Shown: positions 38,902 to 50,755, counted from the stretch's first letter. The stretch is DNA of 64,000 nt from Diogma glabrata (GCA_963693315.1 OY856188.1:193388322-193452321); one strand, 5' to 3'. Notes: generated by a model from the sequence alone, not told the origin. Program-made: numbers and translations.

Positions 38902-39188
38902 TTCACAGTGAATAAAACACTAAAAAATTACATATACCAAATTTTAATTAATAATAATTTATAGTAATTCATTTAAAAATAACGTTTTAATCGTGAGAGA
39001 ATTCGAAGAATACTGACTCTAACTTGTTCATCTCATAGTGGTTACAGGTAATGTTAAACAAAAATAACAAATACAAATTGAAATATTATACCTATACAAA
39101 ACAATTATGTAAACGAGATGAACAAAGTAAAACAGTAGTGGAATTTTACTAATGATTTTAGGGGAATTCATATCCTTCATGAGTTCGT
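38902..39188 (-). repeat. BEL/Pao 3' LTR
   Basis: A direct repeat of 44368-44654. It differs mainly in the block at about 38943-38972. Confidence 0.85.
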
Positions 39189-39474
39189 TATTTTTTATTT
39201 ACTTAATTTTTAACATACATTGTATATACACGACACGACAATAAGTATACAATACATAATATAAAAATAATAAGTTACATTTCATAATTATTTCTATTAA
39301 AAAATATTAAAAAATAATAAAAAAATCTTATGAGATATTTAGATTTTTGTTCATAAAAATAATAGTAATATATTGACTCGTTCAAAATCAACGCAAAAAA
39401 AAAAAAAAAACATTTTCATAAATTAAATAATTCATTCAAAATCAAATCGATTTTGTTCTTGAGCATTTGAATTC

Positions 39475-41341
39475 AAGTCCACATCCAATTGCAAGGGACA
39501 TAGTTGAGCAATAGCTCTTTTGACTATTTTATTCCCCGACTTCACAGACGCCACTCTAATAAATCCATCTTTTCCACGGTGTATTTCAACTATTCCCCGA
39601 AAGGCCACATTAATGGTGGAAAATTTTTTTCCTTTAAAATAACGAGATCATTAATTTTGGGCTCGACTTCGACTTTAGACCGTTTTCGACGATATTGTAA
39701 ATTACCCAGATATTCCATTGACCAACGGTGCCAAAAATCTTGGAACATGGATTGAACCTTCTGGTAGCTTGACAATTTATCAAATTTCAAATGCATTAGT
39801 GAAGGGTCAGGAAGAGCCATGATAGGTCTTTCAATTAAAAAGTGGCCTGGTGCTAGGCACGACAAATCATTAGGATCGTCACTCATTGGTCCTAATGGCC
39901 TTGAGTTTAAACATCCTTCAATTTCAACCATAAGGGTTTGCAATTGTTCATGAGTGTAAGAACGGTTTCCTACTACACGGTAAAAGTGTGATTTCGCACT
40001 TTTTACCGCAGCCTCCCACAATCCACCAAAGTGTGGAGACCTAGGTGGGATGGTGTGCCAAGTAATATTATTGTCGCTACAACATTTCAGAACTTCATTT
40101 TGATGTATTTCTGAAGAGAATAAACGACGCAATTTTTGAAGTTCTGAACGCGATCCAACAAAATTAGTCGCGTTGTCTGAGTAGACATTCGAGCATAAAC
40201 CACATCGGCTAACAAATCTGCGGAAAGCGGCTAAGAAAGCTGCTGTGGATAAATTGAATACAATTTCCATATGTATTGCTTTAGTTGCGAAACATATAAA
40301 AATTGCAACATACATTTTTTCAACTACTCGAGACCGAACTTTACTAGTTACCTGAAAGGGGCCGCAAAAGTCAATTACAGTGTGGTCAAATAGTGAAGAA
40401 GGGGTGACACGCTTCTTAGGGAGTTGTCCCATTATTTGCGAAAATGTAGCAGGTCGAGAGCGAATGCAATGAACGCAATGTCTTACAATTGTTTTACATA
40501 AATTTCTCCCACCGATTATCCAAAATTTCTCTCTGATGCTGTACAAGAGCGCCTGTGCGCCGGCATGTAAAATTCGTTGATGCTCATGACGTACCAATAT
40601 TTTACAAAATGAATGGCTTGCAGGCAGCAACATTTGATGCTTGTAATCATCCGATAAATTACTGTGTTTCAACCTCCCACCTACGCGAAGAAGTCCTTCC
40701 GAATCAATGAAAGGATTTAGTGGAACAAGCTTATTAGATCTTGGAAGCTGTTTATTATTTCTCAAAAGAGATATTTCAGTTGAAAAGTAAGAATTCTGAA
40801 TATGTTTTACAATTTCCTTCAAAGCGAAGTTCATTTCAGAAGGAGTTATTTTGATTATCTTTATAAGTAGTGAACTCAAATGTGGTATTTCATGGTTTCT
40901 ATTTCCTTTCGACAGTTTTAATTTGACTGAATGTTTAAGATTGGCACTGAACCGAAGGACGTAACAAAATTTTCTTAAAAGTTTGATGTAGTTAGAGCAA
41001 TTGGAAATAATTTCCCATTCATCGATTTTGACTGATGTACAGACTTGGGTTTTGCGGAACTCCATCTGTTCGGGAGCGATGTTAATAGCACTTGGTTGAG
41101 CAGGCCAAAATTCCTTAAAGTGCAACAAAAATTCGGGACCTTGAAACCATGGTTTCGTTTTATTGAATTCAATGGGCATCAATCCACGAGAATTACAATC
41201 GGATGAATTTTCAGACGAAGGTACATAATTCCAATTTTCTATTGAAGAAATGTCTTGAATACGTGAAATCCTATTCGCTACAAAGGGACAAAATCGAGAA
41301 GGGACAGATCGAATTCGGTAAAGAGTGATTTCTGAATCGGT
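39475..41341 (-). pseudogene. BEL/Pao integrase
   Basis: The largest surviving part of pol. It has an HHCC-type zinc domain (HEHQRILHAG and, later, HCVHCIR), then the DDE core: DFCGPF (first Asp), VYSDNATNF (second Asp) and GGLWEAAVKSA (Glu). A conserved C-terminal segment follows (GCLNSRPLGP and CLAPGHFLI). This enzyme inserts the cDNA into chromosomes. The 530-codon open frame at 39590-41182 is intact across the core. The start belongs upstream, where the frame runs back to a TGA at 41342. A single-base shift near 39600 displaces the last 40 or so codons, which end near 39440. Confidence 0.9.
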
Positions 41342-41659
41342 TCAGAAATAGACAGACGTAAATGATATGTCCATGATCGATATGATCTTGTGCATGAGTT
41401 CCGCTAACAAGAGAGATGCACAAAGTTCCAATCGCGGTATACTTTGCGTCTTCAAAGGAGCAATCCTATTTTTAGAGCATAAAAATTTTAGAACACAATT
41501 ATTACTTCGATCGACTGATCGAATGTAAATACAACAGCCGTATCCACGTTCTGAGGCATCTCCAAAACCGTGAAGTTCAATTTCAATTGGAGTTGGCATG
41601 ATCACACATCGAGGCACACAAATGTCGTCGATACTCGTAAGCTGTTTTTTATATTCGAT
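41342..41659 (-). pseudogene. BEL/Pao RNase H
   Basis: The frame contains LHGFGDASERGYGCCIYI (first catalytic Asp), then PRLELCASLLLAEL (the Glu block). It ends in VYF at a TGA where the family normally has Trp before the third acidic motif (TDS). Upstream, a TAG at 41660 sits where a Trp would be expected. Both stops fit a single G-to-A change of TGG. The frame otherwise joins RT to integrase without a shift. Confidence 0.8.
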
Positions 41660-42594
41660 CTAATAATTGGACAAATCTTGCGGTAACTCATCATCCCAGT
41701 CTAACTTATTGGACCACAATCTTTGCATGAAGAGTTTGGCCGTAAGAATAATAGGTCTGCAAAATCCTAATGGATCAAACAACTGTGCGATCTCAGACAA
41801 CACAGACCTTTTTGTGCACACAGTGTTTAGCGGGTATTTTTTCAATGAAAAATAGAACATATCGGATTGGATGTCCCAATTCATACCAAGTATTAAAATG
41901 GACTTATTTTGCTCAATGAACTCTGATGAATTAATTAAAGGATGGTTTGAAAATATCTTTTGGAGCTCAAAGCACCCCCGAGATAAAAGTTTTACCAAAT
42001 CCGTAATTAAGGTAGATGCCTCCTCATAATTATTAGCTCCTGTTAAAACATCATCCACATAAAAATCTGTTTTAAGTGAGTGGGATGCCAATGGGAAATT
42101 TGTCTCCTCATCTGAAGCCAATTTGAATAAAGAACGTATTGCTAAAAAAGGGGCGCTAGCCGTTCCGTATGTTGCAGTTTTTAGACGGTAACATTTTGGC
42201 TTCTGATTCGGAATATCCCGCCACCAAATTCTTTGAAGATCACGATGTTCTCGTTTTACCAAAATTTGGCGGTACATTTTTGTAATATCACCTGTAATGC
42301 CGATTTGGTGTTTTCGAAAACGTAATAAAATTGAACAAAGGTCCTGTTGGATGGTGGGACCCGTCATTAAACAATCGTTTAATGATAAACCAGTAGACGT
42401 TTTACTTGAGGCGTTAAACACAACGCGTAGTTTCGTTGTTGTGCTGCTCTCACGAGTAACGGAATTATGGGGTAGAAAATATTGAATTTTAACGGATGTT
42501 CAGATACTTCTGGATTCATAACTTCCTCCATTTGGTCAAGATCCAAGTAATCTTTCATGAATTGATTATATTGAGTACGAATATAGTTGTTTTT
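41660..42594 (-). pseudogene. BEL/Pao reverse transcriptase
   Basis: The frame at 42421-41663 begins with FNASSKTSTGLSLNDCL and contains GITGDITKMYRQI (motif A Asp), YGTASAPFLAIRSL and TDFYVDDVLTGA (motif C with both Asp). It ends in QLFDPLGFCRP and a WDDELP-like block. This is the BEL/Pao RT signature. Upstream, 42612-42476 in another frame carries the linker before the RT (YNQFMKDYLDLDQMEEV). Frameshifts near 42600 and 42475 separate these parts. Confidence 0.85.
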
Positions 42595-42596
42595 CT

Positions 42597-43289
42597 CTAA
42601 ACGTTTTTCCAACGAGAAGAAAATGCTACAATATAGCGACCGTTTTTGTTCCGTTCAACGTTCTCCACATAATTTCTTTCGCACATTTTTTCTTCAATGG
42701 AAAATTTGTTGGGTAAATTGACACTTTCAATTTGCCAGAACTTTTGAATTTGTTCATTCAATTCATGGAATGTAACGGGATACGATTGAATTTGAATAGT
42801 ATTTGTCAAAATTGAAGGAGGGGAAGGGATACGACCCATAATGATGAAACCAAACACTGTGTTTTGGAGAATGATTCCGTTGTTGATCTCGATTTGTTCT
42901 GGCTTAATGATTTGTAAAAATAATTCTGCTCCCAATAACAGATCCACCGATTCTGGGGTAGCAAAATATGGATCAGCCAGTTGTACATTCTTCAAAACCG
43001 ACGAACAATCAAGTTTGATTGGGTTTAGAGGAATAAGTCCAGTGATTTTGGACTTAAGCAAACATTCCACATTTGAATTAAAATCGGAAGACTGAGATTC
43101 GACAGCAATAGTCATTTTCTTATTAATAACTGAGATATCATCATTGATACCAGCAATTTGAACTCTAGTAGGTTCAGTTTTTACACCGAGTAATTTACTC
43201 ATTTTATGAGAGATAAAATTGGCTTGAGAACCGCTGTCAAGGAGTGCGCGACAAGGAACACGATCACCTTCTGAATTACGAGTCCATAG
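42597..43289 (-). pseudogene. BEL/Pao aspartic protease and pol N-terminus
   Basis: Directly after the TAG that ends gag, the same frame gives CRALLDSGSQANFIS, the aspartic protease active site (Asp-Ser-Gly). It then gives PEIDLLLGAELF-like and FGFIIMGR blocks typical of the peptidase A17/DUF1758 region, and ends in YIVAFSSRWK. The protease matures Gag-Pol. Gag and pol share one frame here, as is usual for BEL/Pao, so the TAG at 43290 is probably a mutation rather than a programmed stop. Confidence 0.85.
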
Positions 43290-44345
43290 CTATATGGTAG
43301 CAAGAAGAACTTGCGATGAATTATGTTCACGACTCATTTTACAATTGTACGTAACTTCAGTTAACGTATCAACATTGGGATTATTCTCAGTTGGCGCTGT
43401 TACAGCCGTACCATTATCATCTTTACCAACGGATGTTGAAACCAGATTTTTTAATGTTACCTTAGTTTTATCTTGAACCGATTGAGACTTATTAAAGTGT
43501 AATAATCGATGGTGATTTGAAGCGCAAATAGAACAAGTATGCTTACATTCGCTTGTACGATGGCTATCGCTCAGACAAGCAACGCAAAGGTTATGACGTT
43601 TAACAACGTTGAATCGTTGCTGCGGCTTTACTTTATAATCTGTAAATTTATTACACGAATTTAGTTGATGAGGACCTCTACAAAAAGGGCAGATTATATT
43701 TTGCTCGAATAAAGACTGCGATGGTTTAGGATGATTATGAGTCGAATGACGATTTGAGAAGGAAGTAGAATTTGACGTTGTCCTTTTAGCTTCAAGAATA
43801 CGAATTCGAGTATTTAGAATGTCTGAAAATTTTTCAAAGGTCAATACGTCATTTGATGATGTTTTTGAAATAATTTCGGCTTTAGATTGGTCATCTAGTT
43901 TTTCGCAAAGATGATGCAAGAGTAGCAAATTCCAATGTTCAATTGGTACTTTCAGTGCTTTCAAAGAATTGTAGCTTTTAGTAGCTGTATCAAGGAAGGA
44001 CTGAAGGGAAGAGGCAGAATTTTCACTAGGACGTTTTATATCGTACATACGTTTGACGTGAATTTTTTGTATTTTTATTTCATTATTATAATAATTAAAT
44101 AAGCAGTCGAATGCTTCTTTGTAATTTTCATGAGAGACCGGGATCGGCTGAATATATTTGTATGCCTTTCCGTCGCGAACACAGGTTATAAGGTAGTGGA
44201 ATTTGGCAATATCGGACAATTGTCCATTGTTATGAATTAAGTCTGTAAAAAGATCTCTGAATTCGAGCCACTGTTCCTCTTCACCATTAAATTTTGGAAG
44301 TGGAATCTCAGGGATCTTTTTTAAAATATACCCGAACTTTTTGGT
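43290..44345 (-). pseudogene. BEL/Pao gag (DUF1759), N-terminally truncated
   Basis: The frame is open from about 44345 (PEIPLPKFNGEEEQW) to the TAG at 43290. The DUF1759 capsid-like domain is shown by FHYLITCVRDGKAYKYI, HVKRMYDIKRP and LLLHHLCEKLDDQSKAEI. Three Cys/His knuckles follow: CPFCRGPHQLNSC, CVACLSDSHRTSEC and CSICASNHHRLLH. The normal N-terminal 100 or so residues are absent, because gag begins almost at the LTR. The copy could not make a complete Gag. Confidence 0.85.
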
Positions 44346-44367
44346 ATTGATTTTGATTCAACTTCAA

Positions 44368-44654
44368 TTCACAGTGAATAAAACACTAAAAAATTACATA
44401 TACCAAATTTCATTTAATAGTAATTTATAATAATTCATTTAAAAATAACGTTTTAATCGTGAGAGAATTCGAAGAATACTGACTCTAACTTGTTCATCTC
44501 ATAGTGGTTACAGGTAATGTTAAACAAAAATAACAAATACAAATTGAAATATTATACCTATACAAAACAATTATGTAAACGAGATGAACAAAGTAAAACA
44601 GTAGTGGAATTTTACTAATGATTTTAGGGGAATTCATATCCTTCATAAGTTCGT
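44368..44654 (-). repeat. BEL/Pao 5' LTR
   Basis: A direct repeat of 38902-39188. The sequence inside it (below 44368) shows no clear tRNA primer site, consistent with a deletion between the LTR and gag. Confidence 0.85.
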
Positions 44655-44749
44655 ACTTATGACAAACTTAATTCAATAATCTAGTTTTTGATCTCACATA
44701 CCAATCCAGACCATCAAGGTTTCTCCAAATTTAATGTTCCTACTCGTAA

Positions 44750-45120
44750 TCACTTAAAATGAACGTTTTTTAAGCCAAAAATATGAAAATTTGCTATTTT
44801 TGACACACATAATGATTTTTTTGACACACTTCCGGTACAGTTATCGAACACAGCGTCCTTTCGGACCTGTATCTTGTGAATACCTATTTTTAAGAAAAAA
44901 AAATTTTGAAATCCCTCCAGCCGTTTTCCCTGCAGTGTAGGTAATGACGGCCGGACGGACGGCCGTACGGACGGCCGGCAGACAGACATACATTTTTTTT
45001 TACTTTTTTAGAATCAGTAGGTCCTAAAACGTCGAGAAATGCCAAAAAAAGTGGGGGTAAGAATTTCACTTTTGGCTCATAAATGTAATACTTAGGTCTT
45101 TCAGACCGAAGTAAAAGGCA
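44750..45120 (-). repeat. Partial copy of dispersed family R-A (proximal half)
   Basis: The reverse complement matches 62605-62965: the TACTTCGGTCTGAAAGACCT start, the CGTCGAGAAATGCC block, a GGCCGTCCG-type GC tract (44945-44985), GGTCCGAAAGGACGCTGTG and TACCGGAAGTGTGTC. A 79-codon frame across it is similar in amino-acid terms to the frame in the 62.7-kb copy. Confidence 0.85.
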
Positions 45121-46430
45121 TTTTTGTTTGATCTCCAAGTTTGATCTCCAAAGATATTTTCCACTCAATATAAAACTTTTCTCCACAGATATCCTGACAT
45201 TCATACTATGTTCATGAATCATCCTTCATTCTCAGTTGTGTATATTGAATACGATGACCCAATTTTATCAGAAAATCAGCAAATGTTACTTATATTAAAT
45301 AAAAACGAAATATTTTGCTTTATAATTGAAGAAGAAAGGGATTTGAATTTATTTAAAGTTAAAAACTATTTCAACTGGAACTAAATTTATGTAAATATTT
45401 CATTTATAACATAATATTTTTATTTAATTTAATTTATTAATTGGACATTGAACTTATATGAGTACATGTGAATCCAGCTTTATGTTTTCAGATTCTTTAG
45501 GAGTTTAATAAAGAAAATATTTTTTGCTTTCAATTTATATGCGTTTGCATAATTTTTAGCTGTTGGTGTTGTTGTTATCGTTGTAACGAGAATACAATGA
45601 GTGCAGTTGTAATTATAAATGATGAGATAATTTTTAATAAAATTGTAATGGTTAGATTAATTGAACCATTTATTTCTTAAGTTTTAATGTTTTGAAGGAA
45701 AAATAGTACGTAAAGTATATACTCGTATATATGTATACAAATTTTCTTCTTGCAATGCAGTATCTAGAAATACAGTTGCTTTTTGACTTTTGTCTTAGAA
45801 TCAATGATCAGAAAAAATTGCAAATGCACATATGAGTAAACTAATCCAATTTATCTATCTTCGATAACTTTTTTATTTAACTTACACACAATCAAGTCAT
45901 TGCCAGTTATTTGCACCAGTGAACTGTGAAGTTTAATTTTTTTTGTCTGTTTCTTTCCATTTTGCGTTTGAAATTATTTGTTAGTTATTATATTTTGTTA
46001 TTGCATTTTTACGCTAAAACCACTATTATAATTCTTATTGTTGCTGTAAGTTCATGATTGTATTTCCCATCTTTGTATTATATTTTTATAGTTTTTTGTA
46101 GTAAAATAAAATTAATTGGAATTGCCGTCATCATTATAATAATGAACATCAGTCATCATGTCTGATTATTATTTAATTTAATTTAATTTTTTTTATTTAT
46201 TTATTCAAGCAAATTTTATTAGTTTGGTGGATAAATGTCAGAGATTATATATAAAAAATATTGCGACACTGATGCATAGGCTGACTTCACCACAGCTTTG
46301 GAAACATAGTGTTCTGGATATATAGTGAGCTAATATCCATAAAATACTTTAATTAATGGCTAACCAATGTTTAAGATTTCGCGTAGTTCTAATTATAAAA
46401 ATATTAAACAAAGCAGTAGTATCCCAACAA
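45121..46430. other. AT-rich intergenic
   Basis: No gene, repeat or RNA gene is supported in these 1.3 kb. Confidence 0.4.
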
Positions 46431-48112
46431 ACACAAATTCTGTCCTACGAGAAAAAGCAAAAAAATTTTAACCGGAAGTGACAAACCGGAAGTTGGGATG
46501 CAGAACTGATTTGAACCGTATTAAATGAATATTTACCAAGTTTCATCCAATTCGATTATCAGGTACAGATGTTATGAAGCTTTCAAAAACGCATGTGCTC
46601 GGGGACCACCCACCACTTTAATCAATATCGCTCAAAAACTAATCAGCTCCTTGTCTTACATATTTGCATCTTTTTCCAAAGTGTCATCAAAATTCATTCA
46701 CGAACGAATGTTGTTTGCTCCAAACAATCATAAAAAACATAGTGAAAAAACCACCTGTTGTATGGTGGACCTCCCAGTCCTCTGCCCAATGTTCCCCAAA
46801 AGCTTATGAAACCTTTCTCATTTTACTTGAAAACTTTTGCCAGAGTTTCATGAAAATCGATCTGTAATTGTAGGCTTCAGTAGAAACAAGAACCTAAAAA
46901 AAAAACTTTTTACCCGGAAGTGTCAAACCGGAAGTTAAAATGCAGAACTGTTACAAATCATACTAAAAGCATATCTTACCATACCAAGTTTAATCAAAAT
47001 CAATTATTAAAAACTGATATTATTGAAGTTTCAAATAAACAGGTGCTCGGCAGGCTCCACACCACTTATCCCAATATCGTCCAAAAACTAATCAGTTCTT
47101 TGGTATTCCAATTTCCATCTTTTTTTAAAATGTCATCAAAATTGATTAATGAGTGTAGTCTGTATGCTTCCCACAAAGTGTGAAAAGTCAGTAGTTGTAT
47201 GGTACCCCCGCCACTTTGATCAATGTGTCCCAAAAGCTGATAATTATCTTCTCACACTAATTGAAACCTTTTTCATATGTTTCATCATAATCACTTCATT
47301 ATTGTAGGCTGTAGTGTGCATAAATACACTGAAAAAACTGCAAAAAATTACAAAAAAATTTTTTTTACCGGAAGTGAAAAACCGGAAGTTGGGATGCAGA
47401 ACTGTTGTGAACCGTACTAAACGTTTATGTACCAAGTTTCATCCAATTCGATCATCAGGTACAGATGTTATAGAGCTTTCAAAAAACAGGTGCTCGGGGG
47501 ACCCCCACCATTTTGTTCACTATCGCTCAAAAACTGATCAGTTCCTTGTCATACATATTTGCATCTTTTTCCAAAGTGTCATCAAAATTCATTCACGAGC
47601 GAATGTTTTATGCTCCCAACAAACATAAAAAACATTGTGGAAAGAACCACGTGTTGTATGGTGGACCCCCAACCCTTTATCCAATGTACTCCAAAAGCTG
47701 ATAAAATCTTTCTCATGTTATTGGAAAGCTTTTACCAACGTTTCATGAAAATCGATCGGTAATTGTAAGCTAGAGTAGGGATAATCACTTGAAAAAAAAA
47801 CTTTTTAGCTGGAAGTGACAAACCGGAAGCTGGTAAGCAGAAATATTGGAAACTGTACTAAAATCTTGTATACTAAGTTTCAATAAGATCATAAGCCGGG
47901 ATTAGAAGTTATTGAAGATTTAAACTTAGAGGTGTTCGGGAGACCACCCGCCATTTTGTCCAAATTTGAAATGAATCCAGATCTTTCATTTTCAAGTAAA
48001 CCTGGATCATTTGCCAAAGTTTCATCAAGATCATATGCAGAAAGGTCATCCAAATACCACCCACTCACACACAGACGTGAACCAAAATTTTTATTGGCTA
48101 TTTAGATAGAGG
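46431..48112. repeat. Tandem array, four units of about 445 bp
   Basis: Units start at about 46471, 46913, 47367 and 47808 (spacings 442, 454 and 441), each at ACCGGAAGTGACAAACCGGA or a variant followed by GTTGGGATGCAGAACTG. Each continues through a CCAAGTTTCATCCAATTCGA block, a GTGCTCGGG block, AAAAACTGATCAG, TTTCATGAAAATCGAT and an A-run before the next unit. The fourth unit is truncated and ends near 48112. Open frames across the array (for example 46525-46809 and 47314-47628) are side products of the repeat. Confidence 0.85.
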
Positions 48113-48186
48113 ATGATCCAAAACAAAAGAAAAAACAGAATTTGGGGTATGTAAGATTTTTTTTCTATTTTGCGTCTAAACCCAAC

Positions 48187-48219
48187 TGCGTATCGTAATG
48201 GCCTTCATTACGATACGCA
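48187..48219. repeat. Perfect 14-bp hairpin
   Basis: TGCGTATCGTAATG and CATTACGATACGCA flank a 5-base loop (GCCTT). It is GC-richer than its setting and lies just after the tandem array. Confidence 0.85.
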
Positions 48220-48707
48220 AAGTTTTGTTTTTCAAGGTTGGTCACATTGGTCATACAAACGTCAGTGAAAATTAAAACGAATAATTATATAAATAAAATT
48301 AATAAGAATATCTAAATTAGTGTTAAATATTTAAATTAACTATAACTATAAAATAATTAGTAATAAAAAGGATAATTATCAACTGTAGGTATAATTTTGT
48401 TTATTTAAACTTTTGTACGATATCCTAACCTCTAAAATTATTTTACAGCAGAATATTAGAATTGTACATTGCATATAATTAATAAATGAAAAAGTGTGTA
48501 GAAAACCGATTTAGAGGAAAATAGAAACTCATGGAATCGCACCTACAGGTGCCACTTCTCAACTGCAACACAGTCGAAGTAAAAATAAAACAAACCAAAC
48601 AGCGAATAAACATATTATCATACAGAACAAACACATTTATTTATTAAATTCAAGTGCAAAATTATCAAAATTAAATTTTTTGCTAGTTAATTTTATGTAA
48701 CATTTTT
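48220..48707. other. AT-rich intergenic
   Basis: No feature is seen. On the minus strand this is the 3' flank of the tyrosine recombinase gene. Confidence 0.4.
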
Positions 48708-50755
48708 TTATTTTTGAATTGTGCAGTTATTGTAAACAGTAACGGTACACGTGTCTTTGGCGTTTATTATTACTCCTGGTAAATTTTGGAATAGCACAAA
48801 GTTTTGTTCGTTACTTTTATTTTCTTTAATTGATATTTCTGTTTTGTTGCAATTTCCTGATGGTAATTGAATGGCCGTAGTTATAGTTGAAGGGGAGGAA
48901 CTACCCAAGTAGGTTTTGCCAGACATTGACATACGGCCAAGCACTGGTCCATTAATGGTTAACAGTACTTGGCTATTGTTACTGGGCCAATACTAGAACC
49001 AATCATCGGCCGATCTATGGTTTACAGATAATAGCCAGTATATTGTTACCTTTGAATGGCCAAGCACTGGCCCATGAATGGTAAATATTACTTGGCTATT
49101 GTTATTGGGCCAGTACTGTAACCATGAATTTGCCGATCTATGTCATTTTTTTAAATTTCACTAGTATTATCCCTTTTAGAAATACATAGTTTGAAAAATT
49201 TCACATATAGTTTAGTTATCGCCTTGTCGGTTGAAAGACTATGGTAATAAAGAAAAGGTTGGTATATGTTTTATTTTCATTTCTATTTTATTTTAATTAT
49301 TTTGTAAATAATTTATTTAAATTTATGTATAAAAAATATTATTTATATTTTTTTTAATGGCGGAGTCAGGGCGGAGTTTGCCATTACTCAGCCATTCTTG
49401 CAACTGAACCAGTTGTATGGAGAGTTTTGAATTTTTTCCGTCATTTTTATTTTATTTTAAATTAGTTTCTATTTAATTTATTTAAATTTACATATGATAA
49501 TAATGTATATTTTTTTTAACGGCCCAGTCATGGTGTCCAGTATTTGGCCCAAGAATGGCAACCATTTATTGTCCGAAGTTATCATCCAGTAAAATTATGT
49601 TAATGGCCCAGTCGTGGTTGCCAGTACTCGGCCATTGCTGCATTACTGGCTGCCAGTAATGGACCATTACTGGACCAGTTGTACAACCTTGTATGGGTAT
49701 TTGTACTCGGTTGGAATTGCATTGTAAGCATTTGCGCCACTTGAGTTTTTCTTTCTAGAGATTCTTCATTGTAACCTTCAGCTACTGCCGAAGATTTCCA
49801 GCCACCGTGATTTTTGATGGTCAACAAATCCCCACCCTTGTTGGCCAAATGTGACACGCTCGAACGTCTGAAGCAGTGTCCTGTATATAGCTCGGGGTTT
49901 GAAATTTTCCAGAACGTTGCAATAATTTTAGGTATTTTGCCGATAGTATTAATGCCCATTGGGCTATTAATACAGTATCCGTTGCGGTAGGTGATAAAGA
50001 ATCGCCGATGTGTCGTTTTGGTAGACCGCAACGCAATATATTTATGTATTAGATCAATCCATATTTTCTCTGTTACTACAAATTGCCTTTTGATATAATT
50101 TTTAGTTTTTGGAATGTCGACCACAATAACGTCAGTTTTAAACTTGACATCGTCTAGTGACATATTTGTGAGCTCTTCACGTCTACAAGCACCGTTGTAC
50201 CCCATTAATAAAACTACCGAAATAGAAAAAAAATTATCATAGAAATTGATGCTACAATTACACAAAAATTTGTACTTACTTTTATTGCTAAATACATTTT
50301 ATCATCAGCTTCTTGTATAAAACAATTGATATGCTCTAACTCTAAAATTTTTTTTTAGGCTCGTACCTTTCTGACAACCTTTTTAAAAAAGCTTATATTT
50401 TTGCGTACGTAGAGATATTCACATTTTTATAAATATTTAAACATGATCTTAACATCGAATAGGAAGACCATAACGTAGAATATTTGTTTTTTTTACTTAG
50501 CATCTCAAAATACGCAAGCATAAAATTTTTTGTTGCTTTTGACATTATGTTCTGTACACCAATTTTCAAACATTTTATATTGTTTTCATAAATTTCGCGC
50601 GACTTTTTAGGAAGCAAGTTGTTAAAAGTGCTTTCGGCAACTTCACGTAGTTCAGGTGGAGTAAAACTCAATTCATCTTCCATAATTTTTATTGTAACTT
50701 TTCTCAATTTAACGATTATAATAGGTAACATGAAGAATATTTCAATTTGACACAA
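48708..50755 (-). pseudogene. Crypton-like tyrosine recombinase, split by a repeat array
   Basis: Three minus-strand pieces line up. 50755-50393 resembles a helical core-binding domain (FTPPELREVAESTFNNLLPK, then SREIYENNIK). 50265-49696 is the catalytic domain, with GACRREEL (Arg I), a Lys-bearing strand (KTKNYIKRQF), GHCFRRSSVSHLA (His-x-x-Arg), HGGW and AEGY (the Tyr). 48929-48708 ends in VTVYNNCTIQK, like the NCTI-type tail of animal Crypton-derived proteins. Between the first two, 50392-50266 carries an open stretch (ILELEHINCFIQEADDKMYL) and a GTAAGT that could be an intron donor, but frame is not kept. The repeat array at 48930-49695 separates the last two. All five catalytic positions can be recognised. 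The gene is broken as it stands. Confidence 0.7.
48930..49695. mobile_element. 0.77-kb GGCCA-rich repeat array inside the recombinase gene
   Basis: The inverted ends CATAC (48930-48934) and GTATG (49691-49695) are followed inward by related sequence in opposite orientation (CTGGTCCATTAATGG at the left, CCATTACTGGACCAG at the right). Two 123-bp direct units start GGCCAAGCACTGG at 48935 and 49058. GGCCCAGT, GCCAGTACT and TTGGCC words fill 49360-49690. There is no coding capacity and no clear target-site duplication. The recombinase frame reads into it until a stop at 49600. Confidence 0.6.

Larger units (their letters stand above)
38902..44654 (-). mobile_element. BEL/Pao LTR retrotransposon, degenerate
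   Basis: 287-bp direct repeats at 38902-39188 (3' LTR) and 44368-44654 (5' LTR), with a constant offset of 5466 and about five substitutions, enclose gag, protease, RT, RNase H and integrase in the BEL/Pao order on the minus strand. The gag N-terminus is missing: gag sequence starts within about 25 bp of the 5' LTR. Coding breaks are stops at 43290, 41660 and 41342 and frameshifts near 42600, 42475 and 39600. No target-site duplication was found, so the LTR limits may be a few bases off. Confidence 0.9.

Noticed and set aside
46525..47762. Several overlapping frames with similar peptides
   Set aside because: They are side effects of the 445-bp tandem array, differ in frame from unit to unit, and have no protein features.
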